The position numbers and the translations under genes were made by a program. A stretch of DNA of 64,000 nucleotides from Actinacidiphila yeochonensis CN732. GTDB taxonomy: Bacteria > Actinomycetota > Actinomycetes > Streptomycetales > Streptomycetaceae. The notes beneath the pieces were generated by a model. That model saw nothing but the letters and a program-made list of their open reading frames with translations. It had not been told where the DNA came from and did not search any database. The stretch is taken from positions 558,001-622,000 of the forward strand of contig NZ_JQNR01000004.1 of the NCBI RefSeq assembly GCF_000745345.1, written 5' to 3'. Shown in pieces: positions 1 through 7,968 of this stretch (positions within the stretch are counted from its first letter, which is position 1; each line of letters begins with the position of its first letter).

Positions 1-252
1 CGCTCCGGCTGGCTGGACGGGGTGTGCGGCATCGTCCTGGGCTCCTGGCAGGACTGCGGCCCCTACGAGAACGTACGGGCGCTCTTCCTGGACCTGCTCG
101 GGCCGCTCGGGGTGCCCGTCGTCGAGGAGTTCGGCTTCGGCCACTGCCCCTCCACGATCACCCTGCCGTTCGGCGTCCCGGCCGTCCTGGACGCGCCCGC
201 CGACCCGCAGGCCGCGCCGACCCTCACCTTCGGCGTCCCCGCGCTGGTTTGA
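1..252 (+). CDS. LD-carboxypeptidase (peptidase S66 family), C-terminal part
   Basis: This is the 3' end of a gene whose start lies outside the window. The 83 residues visible match the C-terminal domain of S66 peptidases (LD-carboxypeptidase / microcin-immunity MccF type), serine peptidases that trim the D-Ala from tetrapeptide stems during peptidoglycan recycling. Visible hallmarks are the GIVLGSW segment and, near residue 47 of the fragment, GFGHCPSTITLPFG, which carries the His expected of the Ser-Glu-His triad. The frame is open from base 1 and closes with TGA. A strong hairpin follows at 333-367. The nucleophilic Ser and the Glu lie upstream and cannot be checked; an MccF-type immunity role is the alternative. 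Confidence 0.85.
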   Translation, partial: RSGWLDGVCGIVLGSWQDCGPYENVRALFLDLLGPLGVPVVEEFGFGHCPSTITLPFGVPAVLDAPADPQAAPTLTFGVPALV

Positions 253-332
253 ACCGGCTCCGGCTCCGAGCCGTACGTCCGTGCCCGGCCGGGCGGGCCG
301 GTCCGGGTGGGCACGGCCGGTCTGCCCGGCGA

Positions 333-367
333 CCGCTCCGGCGACGTTCCAGCCGTCGCCGGAGCGG
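333..367 (+). terminator. Intrinsic terminator-like hairpin after the S66 peptidase
   Basis: A perfect 14-bp stem (333-346 with 354-367) has a 7-nt loop and is GC-rich with no U tract, as is usual in Streptomyces. It lies 80 bases after the stop codon of the rightward gene. Confidence 0.6.
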
Positions 368-1006
368 GTTCGGAGCGGGGCCGGGACGGGTCCCGTGCGG
401 TCCTGGATGGACCCGGGGCTGGGGAGGCGGGAGAGCCGGCCCCCGGGCCTCCGCGCGCGCCGTCGAGTCCCGTCGACGCTACGGAACGTGACGAATTGTC
501 ATATGCTTCCGGCCCATCCGCCGGGTCCCCCGTGAGAACCGCGACGGCCCGCGGGGGCAACCGGTTTCTGCGGGAGCCCGGTCCCCGCGGGGGTGCCGAC
601 CGGGCCGAGGGGGAGGCGGATCGGGTCGCACGCGGCGCCGCGCCATGCCGGGTGTGTCCGCCCCGCTGACTCCGGATGCGCTCCCGGGACCGCTGCGTCC
701 ACGGCGTGCTGCGTAGCGGCCCTGCGGCGCCTGACGTCCACGCACCGCCGGTGTCCTCCGTAGCCGGTCCGGTCGGCTCCACGGCCGGACCGCCGCCGAC
801 CTGCCCCGACGCGGCCGGCGTCCGGGCCGCCCGGCCGGTTCCCTTCCGGCGGGGGCCGGCGCGGACGTTTCGACTCGGCTCCGAGCGGTTCGGCGAGGCG
901 TCGGTAGCACCGTTGACACCTCAGCGGCGCCATGACCTACTAACGGAACCGACTCGCAGGTCGCGTCGGGCTGGCGCGGGCGGGGGCCCGCAGCAGGGGG
1001 ACTGCT
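368..1006. other. Non-coding stretch upstream of the M14 peptidase gene
   Basis: No open frame here has convincing codon use. The only signal seen is a possible promoter close to the next gene: TTGACA at 913-918, then TACTAA at 938-943 (19-base spacing, weak -10). The region is otherwise GC-rich sequence without recognisable repeats. Confidence 0.4.
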
Positions 1007-2239
1007 GTGACGACCGAGCGATATCCGTCGACACGTGATGTTACTGAGAGTGCACGATTTCTGACGCTGAGATATGCGGGAATCTGCCGCCTGGAGGAGG
1101 TGGGCAGATCCCGGGCGGGCCGGCCGCTGCTGATGCTGAGCGTGGGCCAGGGGGAGCGCAGCGTCCTCGTCGTGGCGGGGCCGCACGCCAACGAGGCCGC
1201 GGTGGGCGGCGCCACGGCGCTGCACCTGGCCGAGCGGATCGCCGCCGACCGTGAGCTGGGCGTCGACGACGGCACCGCCTGGCACTTCCTGCTCTGTATC
1301 GACCCGGACGGCGCCGCCCTCAACGAGTCGTGGCTGTCGGGCCCCTACACGCTGCGCGGGCACTACGAGCACTTCTTCCGCCCGTGCGCCGCCGAGCAGC
1401 CCGAGTGGCTGCCCCGGGACGGCGCGCTGCGGGCCGCGCTGCCCGAGACCCGCGCGCTGGTGGGGGTGCTGGACCGGCTGCGGCCGGTGCTCCAGTGCTC
1501 CCTGCACTCCATCGACGTCGGCGGCAGCTTCGTCCAGCTCACCCGGGACGTGCCCGGAGTGCCGGAACGCATCGGCAAGTCCGCGGCGGAACTCGACATC
1601 CCGCTGGAGAGCGGCTCCTCCGACGCCTTCCAGTGGCCCAGCCCCGGGCCGGGCGTCTACGTGATGCCGGACAGCGACCGGGCCGTCGGCGACGGAGCCC
1701 ACTCCACCTGGGCGCACGCCGAACGCTACGACGGGGTGACCGCCGTGGTCGAGGTGCCCATGTGGGCCTGCGACCGGTCCGCCGACACCACCCCGCACCC
1801 CGATCCGGACCGCGCCCTGCGGCTGGCGGGAGCCGCGCTGCGCCGGGACCTCCCGACCGTGGCGCGGGTGATGGCCCGCGTCGACCCCGAGCTGATCGGC
1901 GCCGACACGCCGATGCTGCGCACGGTCCGCGAACTGGTGGGCATCGGTCCGCAGCTGAGCGCCGAGTGGGACCCGGCGGTGCGCCCGCCGGACGCCGACC
2001 CGCTGCCGGAGATGACCACCGCGCGCGTCACCAGTATCGAGGTCTACGCCCAGCGCATTCCCCTGCGCGCGGCGGCGATGCTGCGCCGCATCGTCGGGGT
2101 GCCCGCGGTGACCGGGCTGGTGGACGACTGGTGCGAGGCGTACGAGACGGCCTACCGGCCGCGCTGGGTGCCGGTGGCCGATCAGGTGGAGCAGCAGGCG
2201 CGCAGCGTGCTGGCGGTGTACGAGGAGCTGAGCGGCTGA
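1007..2239 (+). CDS. M14-family zinc carboxypeptidase-like protein
   Basis: A 410-residue protein with the zinc-carboxypeptidase fold signature. HxxE is at residues 60-63 (GPHANEAAVGG), a further His at about 167 (SLHSIDVGG) could be the third zinc ligand, and a Glu at about 249 (VVEVPMW) is the likely catalytic base. There is no signal peptide or membrane segment, so it probably acts in the cytoplasm. The GTG start follows an AGGGGGA ribosome-binding site and the open frame has no better start. It is a single gene, convergent with the GNAT gene. Family membership is seen from the motifs. The substrate is unknown: M14 members act on peptides, on gamma-D-Glu-meso-DAP bonds, or as deacylases (AspA/AstE-like). 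Confidence 0.75.
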   Translation: MTTERYPSTRDVTESARFLTLRYAGICRLEEVGRSRAGRPLLMLSVGQGERSVLVVAGPHANEAAVGGATALHLAERIAADRELGVDDGTAWHFLLCIDPDGAALNESWLSGPYTLRGHYEHFFRPCAAEQPEWLPRDGALRAALPETRALVGVLDRLRPVLQCSLHSIDVGGSFVQLTRDVPGVPERIGKSAAELDIPLESGSSDAFQWPSPGPGVYVMPDSDRAVGDGAHSTWAHAERYDGVTAVVEVPMWACDRSADTTPHPDPDRALRLAGAALRRDLPTVARVMARVDPELIGADTPMLRTVRELVGIGPQLSAEWDPAVRPPDADPLPEMTTARVTSIEVYAQRIPLRAAAMLRRIVGVPAVTGLVDDWCEAYETAYRPRWVPVADQVEQQARSVLAVYEELSG

Positions 2240-2278
2240 TCCGCCCGGACCCGCGATCCCGGGTCACGTACCCCGTGC

Positions 2279-2305
2279 CGCCCCGCGTCCCGGTGCGGTG
2301 GGGCG
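2279..2305. terminator. Possible bidirectional terminator
   Basis: CGCCCC (2279-2284) and GGGGCG (2300-2305) form a short inverted repeat between the convergent M14 and GNAT genes. The stem is short, so the call rests mostly on position. Confidence 0.3.
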
Positions 2306-2319
2306 CGGCCGGTGCGGGC

Positions 2320-2802
2320 TCAGGCGGACAGCGGCTTGCCCATGTGGACGCTCAGGTCGGCGTACCGGTAGTAGCCGAACGCGCCCACCGGCTCGTACCC
2401 GCACGACGTGTACAGCCGTATCGCCTCAGGCTGCTTCAGGCCCGTCTCCAGCACCATGCGGACACGCCCCGCCGCGGCGGCCGACGCCTCCAGCTCGGCC
2501 AGCACCGCCCGGGCGTGACCGCGCCCCCGGGCCGTGGGCACGACGAACATCCGCTTCAGCTCGGCGTCGCCCGGCTCGAAGCCCTCCGCGGCGTCGTCCT
2601 GGGCGCGCCAGCCGCCGCTGGCCACGGGCAGCCCGTCGGCGTCGTAGCCGAGCAGGTAGAGGCCCGCCGGCGGGTCGAAGTGGTCGGCGGCCATCGGCGT
2701 CCGGTCGCCCTCGTCGCCGTACCGCTCGGCGTACTCCTTCTGCACCAGGTCGTTGAGCAGCACCGCGTCCGGATGGTCGAAACGTGTCTTTCTGATCTCC
2801 AC
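2320..2802 (-). CDS. GNAT-family N-acetyltransferase
   Basis: This 160-residue protein fits a complete single GNAT domain, which moves an acetyl group from acetyl-CoA to an amine. The acetyl-CoA pyrophosphate-binding motif A is clear at about residues 88-101 (MFVVPTARGRGHARAVL, the Q/RxxGxG/A pattern). It is followed by the usual helix and the ETG...A..LY.S.GY pattern near residues 121-137, ending in the beta-strand before motif B. It starts with ATG just upstream of a divergent 380-base gap shared with the exonuclease III gene. The acceptor substrate cannot be told from sequence; amino acids, antibiotics or protein N termini are all possible in this family. Confidence 0.85.
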   Translation of the reverse strand: MEIRKTRFDHPDAVLLNDLVQKEYAERYGDEGDRTPMAADHFDPPAGLYLLGYDADGLPVASGGWRAQDDAAEGFEPGDAELKRMFVVPTARGRGHARAVLAELEASAAAAGRVRMVLETGLKQPEAIRLYTSCGYEPVGAFGYYRYADLSVHMGKPLSA

Positions 2803-3183
2803 GCGCCCATGCTAGTGCCGCTCTCAGCAGGGTCTGCCCCGCTCGCCGCCCTGGCACGACCGTCCGCCGCGTTGCCGTACCGGCCGAGCAGGCCCGCTAC
2901 GAGGCCGGTTCGGCGCCTTGCGGCTGACCGCACCAGGACACCTCGCTACCGGGCAGACCCCGCCGGTCACGGCCCGAGGCGCCCGCGCCGACAGCGCGGT
3001 CTCCCCCTGTGGACAAGTGATCCTCACCACCACCGTCCCGCGACCTGCCACGCCCCGCCGCCGTCCCGGCGGTGCGAGCCCCCGGCCGGCCCCGCACCGT
3101 GCGGCCGCCGGACGTCCGCCCCCGCGAGGCCCCGCCCCGTCCGCCGGGGCGGGCCGGGCCTCGCCCCGGGGTATCGTCCCCGG
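2803..3183. promoter_or_regulatory. Divergent promoter region (GNAT / exonuclease III) with a DnaA-box-like 9-mer
   Basis: This 380-base divergent gap shows no convincing gene. TGTGGACAA at 3008-3016 reads TTGTCCACA on the minus strand and matches the Streptomyces DnaA-box consensus. Only one copy was seen, so it is not an origin. Promoter hexamers are not clear. Confidence 0.35.
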
Positions 3184-3984
3184 GTGAGTCTTACCGTCAC
3201 CACCGTGAACGTCAACGGCCTGCGGGCCGCGGCCAAGAAGGGCTTCTCCGCCTGGCTGGAGGAGACCTCCGCCGACGTGGTCTGCCTCCAGGAAGTACGG
3301 GCCGAGCCCGACCAGCTGCCGGCCGAACTGCGCGAGCCCGCCGGATGGCACGCCTTCCACGCGCCCGCCGCCGCCAAGGGCCGCGCCGGTGTGTCCGTTC
3401 TCACCCGCCGCGAGCCGGTGGCCGTCCGCACCGGCTTCGCGGCCGACGAGTTCGCCGACTCGGGGCGCTATCTGGAGGTCGACCTGGGCCGGCCCGGCGT
3501 CACGGTGGGCTCCCTGTACCTGCCCTCGGGTGAGGTGGGAACGGAGCGGCAGGAGGAGAAGTACCGCTTCATGGCGGCCTTCGCCGACCACCTGGCCCGG
3601 CTGGAGGCCCGCGCCGCCGAGGAGGGCGGCCACGCGCTCGTGGTCGGCGACTGGAACATCGCCCACCGCGAGGCCGACATCCGCAACTGGCGGGCCAACC
3701 GGAACCGCGCCGGCTTCCTCCCCGAGGAGCGGGCCTGGCTCGACGGCCTCCTCGGCACCTGGACGGACGTGGTGCGCGCCCTCCACCCCGAGGGGGAGGG
3801 CCCCTACACGTGGTGGTCCTACCGCGGCCGCGCCTTCGACAACGACGCCGGCTGGCGCATCGACCACCACCTGGCCACCCCGGACCTGGCCAAGTCCGCT
3901 CTGCGCGCCACCGTCGAGCGCGCTCCCGCCTACGACCTCCGCTGGTCCGACCACGCTCCTGTGACGGTCACGTACGCCGTGTGA
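3184..3984 (+). CDS. xthA: Exodeoxyribonuclease III (AP endonuclease, XthA family)
   Basis: A 266-residue exonuclease III / AP endonuclease of the EEP fold. It cleaves DNA 5' to abasic sites and removes 3'-blocking groups in base-excision repair. Motifs in order are VNVNGLRAA near the N terminus, CLQEVR (metal-binding Glu), VGDWNIAHREADI (Asp/Asn active-site pair), the RIDHHLATPDL segment and WSDHAPVTVTY with the catalytic Asp-His at the C terminus. Length is normal for the family. The GTG at 3184 starts the conserved N terminus directly. The next gene is downstream on the same strand with a 131-base gap. Function is well supported by motif conservation. Confidence 0.93.
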   Translation: MSLTVTTVNVNGLRAAAKKGFSAWLEETSADVVCLQEVRAEPDQLPAELREPAGWHAFHAPAAAKGRAGVSVLTRREPVAVRTGFAADEFADSGRYLEVDLGRPGVTVGSLYLPSGEVGTERQEEKYRFMAAFADHLARLEARAAEEGGHALVVGDWNIAHREADIRNWRANRNRAGFLPEERAWLDGLLGTWTDVVRALHPEGEGPYTWWSYRGRAFDNDAGWRIDHHLATPDLAKSALRATVERAPAYDLRWSDHAPVTVTYAV

Positions 3985-4115
3985 CGTCCGCGCCGCCCGT
4001 CTCGTCGGCCGAGGCGGCGGCCTGGGTACCGGCCGGGCGACGTCCGCCCGGGCGGGTCCCGGGAACGCCCGCCGGGGCGGCGGCAATCCCGTGGAGCGGC
4101 GCGGTGGGGGGTGGC

Positions 4116-4886
4116 ATGCTGGGCGTTGTGAGCCATGCCACGCGGCAGCGTCCGCTGATCACCGTGCACGTCCCCGCCGAGCTGCGGATCTTCCTGTCGG
4201 CGGGGCGGCGCGCGCCCGTGGTCGAGACCGCCGTCGACGGGGTGTCGACGCTGGGCCACCTCGTGGAGGCGCTGGGCATCCCGCTCACCGAGGTGGGCGG
4301 CCTCCGGGTGGACGGCGCGGACGCGCCCCGCAAGCACCTGCCGGCCGCCGGTGCGGACGTCGAGGTACTCCCGGTGCCGCGCCCGCAGCGGGTCCCGGGT
4401 GCCCCCCTGCGCTTCCTGCTGGACGTCCATCTCGGCACGCTGGCCCGGCGGTTGCGCCTCCTCGGCATCGACGCGGCCTACGAGAACGAGGACATCGGGG
4501 ACCCGGCGCTCGCCGCCCGGTCCGCGGCGGAGCGGCGGGTGCTGCTCTCCCGCGACCGGGGCCTGCTGCGGCGGCGCGAGCTGTGGTGCGGCGGCTACGT
4601 CTACAGCGACCGCCCCGACGTCCAACTGGCCGACGTCCTGGAGCGGTTCGCCCCCGAACTCGCCCCGTGGACGCGGTGCGTCGCCTGCAACGGCCAACTC
4701 GTGCCCGCCGACAAGGCGTCGGTGCGGGACAGCCTCCAGCAGGGCACCCGCGCCACCTACGACGTCTTCGCCCAGTGCGCCGCCTGCGACCGCGTCTACT
4801 GGAAGGGCGCGCACCACGCCGACCTGGAGGCCGTCGTGGAGTGGGCGATGGACGCGTACGGCTCGCAGGGCGCGGCCCGCGGCTGA
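4116..4886 (+). CDS. Mut7-C RNase domain protein with N-terminal ubiquitin-like domain
   Basis: About 256 residues. The N-terminal half (about 15-90) looks like the Mut7-C ubiquitin/ThiS-like fold. The C-terminal half begins with RFLLDVHLGTLARRLRLLG, the hallmark of the Mut7-C (DUF82) PIN-like RNase domain, and ends in a zinc ribbon with two CxxC pairs (RCVACNGQL and QCAACDRVYW). The domain pair is a known bacterial fusion of unproven role, thought to act on RNA. ATG 4116 has a G-run 5 bases upstream; GTG 4128 in the same frame is equally possible and removes four residues. A 15-base direct repeat starts exactly at its stop codon (see 4884-4922). Confidence 0.85.
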   Translation: MLGVVSHATRQRPLITVHVPAELRIFLSAGRRAPVVETAVDGVSTLGHLVEALGIPLTEVGGLRVDGADAPRKHLPAAGADVEVLPVPRPQRVPGAPLRFLLDVHLGTLARRLRLLGIDAAYENEDIGDPALAARSAAERRVLLSRDRGLLRRRELWCGGYVYSDRPDVQLADVLERFAPELAPWTRCVACNGQLVPADKASVRDSLQQGTRATYDVFAQCAACDRVYWKGAHHADLEAVVEWAMDAYGSQGAARG

Positions 4887-4922
4887 TCGTCCTACCGCTG
4901 ATCGTCCTACCGCTGAACGTCC
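4884..4922. repeat. 15-bp direct repeat beginning at a stop codon
   Basis: The unit TGATCGTCCTACCGC occurs twice in tandem (4884-4898, 4899-4913). A third, diverged start (TGAACGTCC) follows from 4914. The first TGA is the stop codon of the Mut7-C gene. Confidence 0.85.
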
Positions 4923-4974
4923 GTCAACGGCACGTCGCGGGCGGCGGCGAAGGACCCCCGCCCGCGAACGGCCC

Positions 4975-7968
4975 TCACTCCTGCGGCTGGTCCCGCTCCG
5001 CCTCCAGGCGGTCGCGCAGGGCCTCCAGCACGCCCGCCGCGTCCGGCAGCTCCGCCGCTCGGCAGCGGGTGATGCCCTCGGTGAGGCGCGCCACGGCGGC
5101 GGGCACGTCCTTCAGGAAGGTGCCCTCGATGTGTGCCGCGACCCGCAGCGCCTCCGCGCGCGGCTGCTCGCCGGCCGGGCCGCCCTCCTCGTGGGACGCG
5201 ACGGCCTGCTCCAGCTCGGCCACGGCCTCCTCGAAGCGGCCGTCCTCCGCGTAGGCGCGGCCGCGCTGGTAGTGGACCGTGCCGACGTGGAACCAGCGGG
5301 GGAAGTCCTTCTCGTCCGAGGGCACCTCGGCGATCAGTGCGTCCGCCTCGGCAAGCCGGGCCAGCGCGTCGGGTACCCCTTCGGGACCGTGCTCCGCCAC
5401 GCCCAGCCGGGCGAACTCGCGCATCATGTCCAGCACGGCGCCCGGCCGCGGTGCCCGGCCGTTGGAGTCGACGGCCCGCTGGTAGGCCTGATCCGCGGCC
5501 TCCCACCGGCCGGCCCGGGCCAGCGCCGTCGCCGCTTCGGAGGCGACCAGGGTGTGCGTGAACTGCTCGTCGCTCCAGCCGCCGACGGTGTCGGCGAGCC
5601 GCACGAACTCGTCCGCCGCGGCCCGAGTCTCGCCCAACCCGGCCAGTCCGCGTGCCAGGTTGAGCCGGATCTGCGCCGACAGGCGCGGGTTGACACCGTC
5701 CTCGTCGAGCACCGCCGACTCCAGCACCGCCACCGCGTCCGCCGGCCGGTCCAAGGCGCCGAGCACGTCCGCCAGCTCCATCCGGACCTGGGCGGCGTGC
5801 TCGTCGCTGCCGCTGGAGCCGTCGCGGTCCAGCCGGTCGGCGGCCTCCGAAAGGTGCCGTACCGCGGCCTCAAGGTCGCCGCTGTGGGCGCAGGCGTGCC
5901 CCAGCAGCGCGTACAAGGGGCCCAGCGACAGCGAGTCGTCGGGCCAGCGCGCCGCTGCCGCGAGGGCCTGGTGGCACAACTCCACCGCCTCCACGGGCCG
6001 GCCGGCGAAGACCGTGAACTGCGCCAGCAGCGCCAGCGGACGCGGGGTACGCCAGGGCTGCCCGGCCTGCTCCAGCAGCGTGAGCGCCGACTTCAACTCC
6101 GCGAGGGCCCGCTCAAGTTCGCCGGAACGGGCGGCCACGTCGGCCGAGTACTGCAGGGCCTGGGCGGGGCGCGGCGGCGACTCCAGCCGCTCCGCCTCGG
6201 CCAGCAGATGTCCCACCGCCGCGTCGAACGCCGCCCGTTCGGCGGGTCCCGGCTCGTCCCCACCGCCGACCAGCGGCTCGCGTGCCGCCAGCGCGACGCA
6301 CTGCAGAACGGTCAGGTAGCGGTTCGGCTCGATGGCCCCGGCGGCCGACAGCTCCGCTGCCCGTGCCTGTTCGGCGGCGAGTGCGGCGCGTGCCTCGGCG
6401 ACCCCGTTGGCGCCGTCCGCAGCACCGGCCGCGGCGCTGTCCGCCGCGCCGTCCGCAGGGCTGCCCGAGGTGCCGTCCGAGGCACCCTGCGAGGCCGCGG
6501 TGACCAGCGCGGTGGCCGCCCGGGCCCGCGCCGTGCACGCGTGGCCCGGCTGCCCGGCGGCCTCGTACGCGTCGGCGGCCCGCAGCAGCGCCTCCCGGCC
6601 GCTCGCCCACTCCTCGCGGTGGAGCGCCCGCAGCCCCTGATGCTCCGCCACCTCGGCCCGCAGCACCTCCAACGGGCCCAGCGTCTCGTCGTGTGCGTAC
6701 TGCGGGGTGTCCAGCAGGGCGGCGAGGCGGTCCCACAACGCGTCCGCGGCGGGGCGGCCCTCGGCTGCCCACTCCCGGACCTGCCGCACCAGCGCCGGCC
6801 CGTCCACCGGCTGCTGTCCGGCGGCGGCCGGCGGTTGGGCCGGCGCGGCCTGCGGCAGCCGGGTCGTGGCCCGCAGGCCCAGGGCCAGCGGTTCGTCGAG
6901 CAGCGGCAGCCGCTCCAGCCGCTCGCGCCGCCGGTCGCTCACCGCCGTGGTCCCGTTGCGGGCGTCGAACGCGGCGGCCAGCGCGTCGCCCCGCCCGCCG
7001 ACGTGCACCAGCAGTTCGGCCACCGTCCAGTTGCGGCCGGGCGGCCCGGCCACCGCCAGCGCGCCGTGCCCCTGCCCGGCCAGCCGCGCCAGCAGCACCT
7101 GCACCCCGGTCAGCCAGGACAGCAGGGTCAGCGGGGCGCCCGCGCTCTCGAACAGCACCCGGTTCTCGGCCAGGATCTCCAGGCCGCGCGCCTCGTTGCG
7201 GGTGAGCGCGCAGAACTCCACGTGCCGGCCGACACTCTCGGCCATGTCCTGCTTGCCGCGGGCGAACCGGTAACCGGACAGGTGGTAGGAGCGGGCGTCG
7301 TCCAGCCGGCCCGCCCGGACCAGCGGCAGCAGCGCGTAGGCCATGCTGGCGTACGGCTCCTCCAGGCAGGTCTGCCTGCCGCCGAGCACCGGCTCCCACT
7401 CCCGCATCGCCCGCGCCTCGTCGCCGAACGCGATCAGGTGCAGCGCCCGGTTGCGGGTCTCACACGCCTCGCAGTCACTCAGGTCGGTGCGGCCGCGAGT
7501 GGCCCACAACTCGTACGCCCGCTCCCGGCCGACACCGGTGTGCGCGGCCACGTGGTGGCGCATCGCGTACACCGGCTGGAGGCCGTGGCCCGCGGCGCGG
7601 TAGCGGGAGGCCATCTCGTCCAGCCACTTCTCCACCGCGGCCAGCGGCATCTCCGGCACCTGGAGCAGCGCGGTCGCCACCCACTTGAAGCGCCAGTAGA
7701 GCTGGTGCTCCTCCCACTCGCTGAAGTCCTCGCGCCGGTCGTCCCACATCCGCACGATCCGCGCGAAGACCACCGGCGACTTGCGGTCCTCGGCGGAGTA
7801 CGTGTACGCCGACATCAGCTCGAAGAGCGCCGTCACCAGGGCGCCCCTGTCGTCGAACTGCTCGGCCGCCTCGACCAGTTCCTCCGCACGCACGGTCCGC
7901 GGCCGGCCGTAGGGCCGCTCGCTGTTCTCGCGCAGCGCCTCGAAGACGGCCTCGGGTGTCTCCAGCAT
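4975..7968 (-). CDS. Large tetratricopeptide-repeat protein coupled to an HSP90-like gene
   Basis: A 997-residue soluble protein made almost entirely of alpha-helical TPR-like repeats. The clearest are in the C-terminal half, for example PLYALLGHACAHSGDLEAA and VHYQRGRAYAEDGRFEEAV. A low-complexity Ala/Gly/Ser/Asp linker lies near the middle. It has no signal peptide or transmembrane segment. The ATG overlaps the stop of the upstream HSP90-like gene (TGATG) and is preceded by GAGGAG, so the two are translationally coupled and likely work together. By analogy with eukaryotic Hsp90-TPR co-chaperones it may be a client adaptor. That is inference; no enzymatic domain was seen. Confidence 0.8.
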   Translation of the reverse strand: MLETPEAVFEALRENSERPYGRPRTVRAEELVEAAEQFDDRGALVTALFELMSAYTYSAEDRKSPVVFARIVRMWDDRREDFSEWEEHQLYWRFKWVATALLQVPEMPLAAVEKWLDEMASRYRAAGHGLQPVYAMRHHVAAHTGVGRERAYELWATRGRTDLSDCEACETRNRALHLIAFGDEARAMREWEPVLGGRQTCLEEPYASMAYALLPLVRAGRLDDARSYHLSGYRFARGKQDMAESVGRHVEFCALTRNEARGLEILAENRVLFESAGAPLTLLSWLTGVQVLLARLAGQGHGALAVAGPPGRNWTVAELLVHVGGRGDALAAAFDARNGTTAVSDRRRERLERLPLLDEPLALGLRATTRLPQAAPAQPPAAAGQQPVDGPALVRQVREWAAEGRPAADALWDRLAALLDTPQYAHDETLGPLEVLRAEVAEHQGLRALHREEWASGREALLRAADAYEAAGQPGHACTARARAATALVTAASQGASDGTSGSPADGAADSAAAGAADGANGVAEARAALAAEQARAAELSAAGAIEPNRYLTVLQCVALAAREPLVGGGDEPGPAERAAFDAAVGHLLAEAERLESPPRPAQALQYSADVAARSGELERALAELKSALTLLEQAGQPWRTPRPLALLAQFTVFAGRPVEAVELCHQALAAAARWPDDSLSLGPLYALLGHACAHSGDLEAAVRHLSEAADRLDRDGSSGSDEHAAQVRMELADVLGALDRPADAVAVLESAVLDEDGVNPRLSAQIRLNLARGLAGLGETRAAADEFVRLADTVGGWSDEQFTHTLVASEAATALARAGRWEAADQAYQRAVDSNGRAPRPGAVLDMMREFARLGVAEHGPEGVPDALARLAEADALIAEVPSDEKDFPRWFHVGTVHYQRGRAYAEDGRFEEAVAELEQAVASHEEGGPAGEQPRAEALRVAAHIEGTFLKDVPAAVARLTEGITRCRAAELPDAAGVLEALRDRLEAERDQPQE

